From positions 72,025,559-72,089,558 of the forward strand of contig CATIUR010000001.1 in the NCBI GenBank assembly GCA_949592205.1: DNA of 64,000 bases, in the 5' to 3' direction. This DNA comes from Helichrysum umbraculigerum (lineage: Eukaryota; Streptophyta; Magnoliopsida; Asterales; Asteraceae). Shown here piece after piece: positions 57,981 to 64,000 of this stretch (position 1 is its first letter; every line of letters begins with the position of its first letter). The position numbers and the translations under genes were made by a program. The notes beneath the pieces are model-generated. The model ran no database searches. It was not told where the DNA came from and worked only from the letters and a program-made list of their open reading frames with translations.

Positions 57981-58486
57981 GAGGATGAAATATATAGACG
58001 CTGATGTACTTTGACCGTCATGTTAATGTCGTATTATCATAAAACTAAAGTATATGATTATCAAGAGTATAAACAAAGTAGATGGCAAGTATGTCCCACT
58101 TGGGGTTACGTGTTTTATTGGGTTAGGTTGATGGGGATTCTTCCTTAGTGTCGTTGTAGTTTGTACGACCATGATGCGTTGTAGGATCGTTTTGGTTTGG
58201 AGTAAGATTCTAGGGTCATAGTCTTTTGTTTTGTCGACCGTTTTGTATGTTTTAAGATCGTTGTGGGTGAAAGTTATTTTAGAGTCGTTTTGTCGAAGCG
58301 TTAGTTTGTTATTGTTTCCTCTCAAATAAATATATCACACTTGATTGAATAATAATATGATAAACATTCAAAAGAAAGTACAAACAATATCTAATGCCCT
58401 TTACTAATAAAAAAAAGGAAGTACAAAAGTTAATAATTAAATTATAATTTAAGAAACACAGTAAGTACCAAAATTATTGTGACTAA
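57981..58486. other. Spacer, no gene recognised
   Basis: A minus-strand open frame at 58023-58325 (100 residues, Asn/Thr-rich) has no known domain. AT-rich DNA follows. Confidence 0.35.
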
Positions 58487-58558
58487 GAGCACAGGAGTCA
58501 CACAGAAGCTGAAAAGTGAGATAATGATTAACCTTGAGATTCAGTGTTCAGTTGATTA

Positions 58559-58656
<98 letters not shown>

Positions 58657-59057
58657 GTAAAACAAATTATATAAAAACAAATACATTAAAACAAAACAAA
58701 TAAATTAAATAAAAGTTCATAAATATTATAAAGTACATTAAACAAGATACATAAAATAAAGGTACATTAAATTGCATGAAATGGTTTGGTATTTATAGAT
58801 TAAAAAAGGGTTTAAAAAGAAGTAAAAATAAAAAACTAGCCGTTTAACGGCTATTTTTTCAATTTTTTTTTAATTTTCAAACAATAAAGCTGCTGGGAAT
58901 TAAAAATAAAAAATAAGGAAATCAGCTTGCTTCGCCGTTCTACTACGCATGCTGCAAGTGAACGCCGGCCTTCAACGCCGACCGGGAGTGGTGAACGCCG
59001 GAGCCCGGCGTTCAAGGTGTTGAATGGCGAACTTTGCTTATCCCACTCCGTATGCTC
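58487..59057. mobile_element. Harbinger-family MITE related to the element at 45881
   Basis: 571 bp. The left end is GAGCACAGGAGTC and the right end, inverted, GAGCATACGGAGTGGG, flanked by TAA and TTA. Subterminal sequence (GTGAGATAATGATTAACCTT, and GCCGGAGCCCGGCGTT at the right) matches the larger Harbinger element. It has no transposase and would depend on one in trans. It contains a long ATT repeat. Confidence 0.82.
58553..58655 (+). repeat. (ATT)n microsatellite
   Basis: About 33 uninterrupted ATT units inside the Harbinger MITE; a poly-Ile open frame through it is an artefact. Confidence 0.97.
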
Positions 59058-59060
59058 TTA

Positions 59061-59393
59061 GGTACTAGCAACTCGATAGCAAATGTGAATATTAAAATAT
59101 ACTCTAGTGCAATGTAAGACAAATTTGGTTCTAAATGACTTTGGTTGCAATGCCAAGAACCCATTCACTCCTACCATCTACTCCACCCGTTTGATAAGCT
59201 CTTCGAAACACCTCTTACATAGATATGCAAACATTAGTTCAAATAACAATTTTTGTTTTAGAAGCTTCTTCTTCACAATACTATATCTATAACCCCTAAA
59301 ATAATCGAGATGATAAAATAAATCAAAGTTGTTACCTGGTGACCGTTTAATCCATGCATCTGACGCCGTGCAACCTTCTCATCAAAGCTACAT

Positions 59394-59434
<41 letters not shown>

Positions 59435-60275
59435 ATTGTTGGAAAATTAGAATTAAGGGGAGGAGGAAACAGGTAACAACCTTTAGGTGTTATTGTTAAT
59501 TATTATAATTGATAACAAATGCCATTTGGGTTGGACGAGGAAGAACATGATCAATGATAAGATGAAGAAAGTGACCCTCTTTGTGCAACCATTACTATAT
59601 AAAGATTATACGAATTGATCGGATAAACACACAGACTACATCATAGTCATTGACCCAACTCACCCTTTTCATAGAACGCTAGTACGCTACTAGGTTTTGA
59701 CTTCACATATGCAATCAAAAGTTCAAATTTCAAATTTTCAATCAACACTTTTCAAACCTATTTAATCTGCATATGCATAAAAGTGACAAAAGAACATGTT
59801 CTTTAACTTATCGGCTATTCGGTCAGGCCCTAAACTCTAAGCTGAATAATTAAAACCCAAACCACAACCATATAATCAGTACGCCATTAACCCAAATGCA
59901 TTTGAATCGGGTGGCTATTCAGGTCAACCAGTTTAGCGAACACCCATGCCATGCCTGATCACTCGAGACACATTAGGTTTTTAAGAAACCTGAGTTCCAA
60001 AAGTGAAATGGCCAAGATATAGACAAACGACAATCGTCTAAGGTCACCATTGCCATCAGGGTAGAAAAGATAATAAACTCATAAATCCACTGCATAATGT
60101 AATTCAAATATAAGTAACTGTTGGACTTAATGTCAAATGGGCCAATGGTCAAATAAATGGGTCGTATATTATGTGTGTATATTATGCGTTTTATGGGTCA
60201 AAAATAAGTAAGTGTCTGTTTGGGTTTAGGCCGCAGGCCAACAATAATTGTGACCCATACAAGTAGGGCAGTTAA
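59061..60275. other. Intergenic DNA with a (GA)n microsatellite
   Basis: A GA repeat of about 18 units lies at 59397-59432. An exon-like piece on the minus strand ending at a GTAACAAC donor (about 59338) could not be linked to any known protein. The rest shows no gene. Confidence 0.45.
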
Positions 60276-63021
60276 TGTGACAACCGTCGAATTAGGACTA
60301 GTTTTTAGTTCCTAATCATTTAGAAATACATGTAATTAGTACTATGTATTAGGCTAATTGTATGTATCAATATATATATTGTTGAATATATATCAGTATG
60401 CGATTATATTTAATCGTACATTATAAAAATCGGCCAAACTCCGATCTATTAATATGGACGTTGGTGAACCCAATTTATTAAATAATATTGAATTATTTGA
60501 TAAACATGTTTATTTCTAAATATTATTTTGATAATATTTCAAAAGTATTTTGTATCTTATAAATAACGTCTACGTGACCAAAAATACATGAAACGTGTTC
60601 GATAAAAGAAAGAAAACTTAAGTTATATTTTTTTAACTCATTAATAAGTATTTTGTTAAAATACTTCATTCGAAAATGTCAAATGTTATTCGTTTTTTAA
60701 AATACGTACGTATTGCGTATAAAATATAACGTCTAAATATAAGTTTAAACGATCGGGTAAACGAACACGGATATAATACCAAAGTATGGAGACAAGATTT
60801 TAATAACCTTGCCTCCATTATTGGCTTGGAAAAGTCAGCCAAACAAGATCCATGATTCATGGATCTTGTTTTTGACCATTTAATCTCAACAACCATCATC
60901 TCATCCTCAATAATGCAACACCCTCTCTATCTCTCTACTCTCTCTCTAAAAACACACACTAAATCCTCTCCTCTCCCCTCTAAATCACGGAAACCATCAT
61001 CATCCACCTCCTCCACCATCATTTAGTAACAACTAGTTGAAGAAAACACCAAAAAAGGAAGCAAGGAGAAGCACACAAGCACCATCTCACTCACCTCTCT
61101 CTAGAACTCATTTTTGTAAGGATCCAACATTCCTCTGTCTCTATATTCTCATATTAAACTTATATTTACATGTTATGAAGCTCATCTAACAATATAATGT
61201 CCAAATCATAAGCTTAAACACGTTTTTGAAGAAGTTGTATAAAAACAGTAATCTGATCAGAAATTTGTAACTCACCAAATCGTGTATAACTTGAGTTCTA
61301 GGACGAATTTGAAGATGTATCTTATATCAAAACCTTCGTATGGAAGTCCTCTACAAAAAGTTCTTCTTTGTCCTGGCTCAGAAACCCACCGATTTTTGTG
61401 CAAAAGCCGATTTGTAAGCTGGACTCGTTTTTGGACCTAATCTGACCAGCTTCACTTTCCATTTTTGTTTAAAATAGTAAACAACCTCCTAAAATCACCA
61501 TAGAATGCAGATTTACACTAGATACATAGGGGAACATGCTGGATTTTTGTTGAGACCCAAATCCGTTTAAAAAGTGTAGAAAACGAGAGGTTCGTCGATT
61601 CAAAAATTTGGAGAACATATAAAAAGGGACTGTTTTGGAAACAAGATTATAACTAGCAGTGGAAACGAGATTATAACTAGCAGTGGTAACTAAGTTATAA
61701 CTAACAGTGGAAACGAGATTATAACTAGCAGTGGTAACTAAGTTATAACTAGCAGTGGAAACGAGATTATAACTAGCAGTGGTAACTAAGTATAACTAGC
61801 AGTGGAAACGAGATTACAACTAGAAGTGGTAACAACTTATAATCACCTAAGACAACAACACTTGACTTATTAGAATATTAAACACTTCAAATATACTTTA
61901 CAAGTATATCATTACAACATTCTAATAATAATGTTTTGAGATTATTATTATTACAATTAATCACCAACGGGCCATACATATTTTCCAATCATACAAAATC
62001 AAATTAAATCATTGGACATTACTAGTTGGATGAACAACTAGCATAGATGATCTGTTGAGACATCTAATCATTAAAACCTTGCGCGTTTGATACGCCCAGC
62101 AGGTTTCCATATCTAATCATTAAAACCTTGCGCGTTTAGGACGCCCAGCAGGTTTCATTCTAATGAGACGACATCATTCCTTGTATACCATCATTACTGC
62201 TTGTTAGCAACTCATCACACTCAGGTGAGTCTCATAGCCCCTATTTTACTAGTTTTTAACCCAGGGGTGGGAATACATGCCATGTTTTGTTTTACATGTG
62301 AACGCAAGTATCAAATATCGCTATATTATGTATTAGTTATTCATCTAATCATCATAAGTCCTCAATAGCATAGTTTGGTAATACTTTGTAGCGTGAATGT
62401 TAGTGTATGGTACCATATGAGACTGACAATCCCCGTCCGGGTCAGCAGGCACTGACTGGTCAAACGGACGCATTATCATTTGTTTATACGTGTGTTGATT
62501 AGGCACACGCATAGAGGCACCCTCGCTCAGGCACTTAATTGTGATCTTGACACCTCAGTTAAGCTCAGACTATGTGCTCATGGCAGTTATATACATCATT
62601 TATTAATTACTTATTTGCTTATTTGCAAATCATTATACTTAAATCTTGCGGTTCATACATTATTCATTGTCATTAAATCTGTGAGCTCATCAGCTTTTAG
62701 CTGACCATTTTAGCGTGTATTCTCAGGTTCTCAGCAGCTATAGGTCTGCTCATTCAGGATGCCCATTAGCTCAAGTCACATTCAGACATCAAGAAATTGT
62801 TATGCATTACTATATTTTGTATAATTTAGTTATGCCATAGAATCTCTTTCATTAATCACGAGCTTTTGTAAACTATTATAACTGTGTAAATATTTTATAA
62901 TATCAATGTATTATGAACGACGCATATAGAGTCGTTCATTATGTATCTTATGTGCTTTGTTTATTGATTAGTAGCACCCCAAAGTATGCTTCCGCTCAAC
63001 AGTAAATTTGGGCGTGTTATA
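60276..63021 (+). mobile_element. 5' LTR of a third gypsy element
   Basis: 2746 bp, TGTGACAACCGTCG to TTTGGGCGTGTTATA. Its last bases have decayed from ACA to ATA, and the primer site that follows reads TGGTATCAAAGCC (63025-63037) with one change, so it is older than the Tekay-like insertion. It carries arm 1 (60453-60467), a 24-25-bp tandem repeat cluster (61640-61840), arm 2 (61961-61976), a roughly 50-bp direct duplication (62064-62157), donor CTCAG|GTGAGT (62224), hairpin GGTCAG/CTGACT (62440-62457), hairpin CAGCT/AGCTG (62691-62703) and acceptor TTCTCAG (62726). Confidence 0.9.
61640..61840 (+). repeat. Tandem repeats built on ATTATAACTAGCAGTGG
   Basis: About eight copies of a 24-25-bp unit alternate between GGAAACGAGATTATAACTAG-CAGT and GGTAACTAAGTTATAACTAG-CAGT forms. 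They lie in the LTR just upstream of arm 2, the same relative place as the GTCGC-type repeats of the other LTR families. Confidence 0.88.
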
Positions 63022-63823
63022 GATTGGTATCAAAGCCTAAGGTTATAGTGAACTAGGTTGCATTTAGTGGGCCTAGACTATGACCGTTAGGCTATATTCC
63101 TTATTAGGTATAACTAATTCAGGGATTACATCATACGCATTTAATTTAACATAGCCTGATCATCAATGTACAATTAAATGAAGATGATGTGAAATCTGTA
63201 ATGAGTTATGTTGAACAGGAATACAATAGTTGACTCTGACCACGAGAGAAACCGGAAACTTATACTTGTTTGGTGCTAGACACACTCTAGGCTATTATGT
63301 GATATAGTTGTATATACATACATAGGCCTCACCTACGTACTCCTCTTTGGGCTATTATATATTGAAGATATATGAATAGGCCTCACACGATAATACACTT
63401 GTTAACGCTCACACCACCGAAGACAACAAGTATAGTTACTACAACGTCACTCGATATAAAGAACGGGACTTTGTTCTCATTTAATACCGTATACCTATTT
63501 ATACACGTATAACATTTTACAACACATTCCGCTGTACCGTCATGTGCTCATGAGGAAGATTATCATTTCGTATTCCTTCCAACATTTTTATTTTTTGGAA
63601 TCACAAGTGAAACCTATTGTTAGAAGAACTTCTAGGTTTCCATAAGCAAAACCTTACCCCGCTCTCTCGCAAACTTGCAGCTTATATTCAACTCTATTAT
63701 CTGCCGGATTATGATTATCACTTGTGCTATTGTATATTACCTCATATATATATATACATATGTGATATATCATGATTTTATACAAACAACTCATTTATTC
63801 TTTCCTTGCCCTTTTCAAGAATC
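63022..63823 (+). other. Leader between primer site and gag of the third gypsy element
   Basis: Non-coding. It is similar to the leader at 50350-50804 (shared CTAAGGTTATAGTGAACTAG and CTAGACTATGACCGTTAGGC), which supports common ancestry with the Tekay-like element. Confidence 0.8.
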
Positions 63824-64000
63824 ATGCCGCCGCGACGAACGTACACTCAAGCTGAAGTTGATCAACTGGTTGCTAATGCACTAATTGCTAGGCAACGGCG
63901 ATCCAAAAGTGAGGAAACACCACCAAATACCCCTTTGGTGAAACCTTGCACATACAAGGACTTCCTTAGCTGCAAGCCTTTGAACTTCAAAGGCACTGAA
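63824..64000 (+). CDS. Start of Gag, third gypsy element (cut by window end)
   Basis: 59 codons open to the window edge. It starts MPPRRTYTQAEVDQLVANAL and reaches KPCTYKDFLSCKPLNFKGTE, which aligns with CSYKDFLSCKPLYFKGTEGA in the Gag at 50805. The start follows the same ATCATGCCGCC-type context as the array gags. Zinc knuckles and pol, if present, lie beyond the window. Confidence 0.88.
   Translation, partial: MPPRRTYTQAEVDQLVANALIARQRRSKSEETPPNTPLVKPCTYKDFLSCKPLNFKGTE

Noticed and set aside
58479..58703. Poly-isoleucine protein
   Set aside because: Translation of an (ATT)n microsatellite within a MITE.

Overview
This is a stretch of plant nuclear genome, dominated by transposable elements. 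Spliced plant genes, tRNA-Met-primed Ty3/gypsy elements with plant-type gag and chromodomain, PIF/Harbinger, CACTA, hAT and Mutator relatives all point to a eudicot. The style of the gypsy elements suggests Asteraceae, but I cannot name the species. No bacterial genes, CRISPR arrays or RNA genes were seen. The only well-supported host gene is a 10-exon ArfGAP gene (AGD5/NEVERSHED-like) on the minus strand at 21810-26553. A lone exon of an At4g37920/At1g36320-like plastid protein gene lies at 36185-36546, and one leucine-rich-repeat exon at 30774-30845. || Layout. 1-15563: a tandem array LTR-gag-LTR-gag-LTR-gag-LTR of a gag-only (TR-GAG type) Ty3/gypsy element; neighbouring units share one LTR and each internal region is 1934 bp. 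15564-21809: AT-rich foldback DNA and two Mutator-type MITEs with 9-bp target duplications. 21810-26553: the ArfGAP gene, with MITEs in two introns. 27130-38490: a patchwork of Helitron-like ends, a small hAT element, gene fragments, a copia-like LTR and a stretch resembling mitochondrial DNA. 38492-45571: a decayed CACTA element whose transposase gene is partly inverted-duplicated and split by a 3.1-kb solo LTR. 45881-57977: a PIF/Harbinger element with an intact-looking transposase, split by a young full-length Tekay-like retrotransposon (47766-57906, TSD AGTGC) whose pol carries two frameshifts. 58487-59057: a MITE of the same Harbinger family. 60276-64000: the 5' LTR, leader and start of gag of a further gypsy element, cut by the window edge. 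|| Main discovery. Four different LTR families in this window (array LTRs, Tekay LTR, 60-kb LTR, solo LTR) share one leader architecture although their sequences have diverged: (i) a long-range helix whose two arms lie 0.9-1.9 kb apart, with an invariant GTTGGTGA/TCACCAAC core, a bulged G on the 3' arm and a family-specific distal helix that co-varies; (ii) an apparent GT-AG intron starting AG|GTGAGT; (iii) co-varying hairpins just upstream of its acceptor; and (iv) in the array LTRs, a dozen hairpins with the constant loop AGAACGA and co-varying stems inside the same intron. The compensatory changes are read directly from the sequence; function, and splicing itself, are inference.
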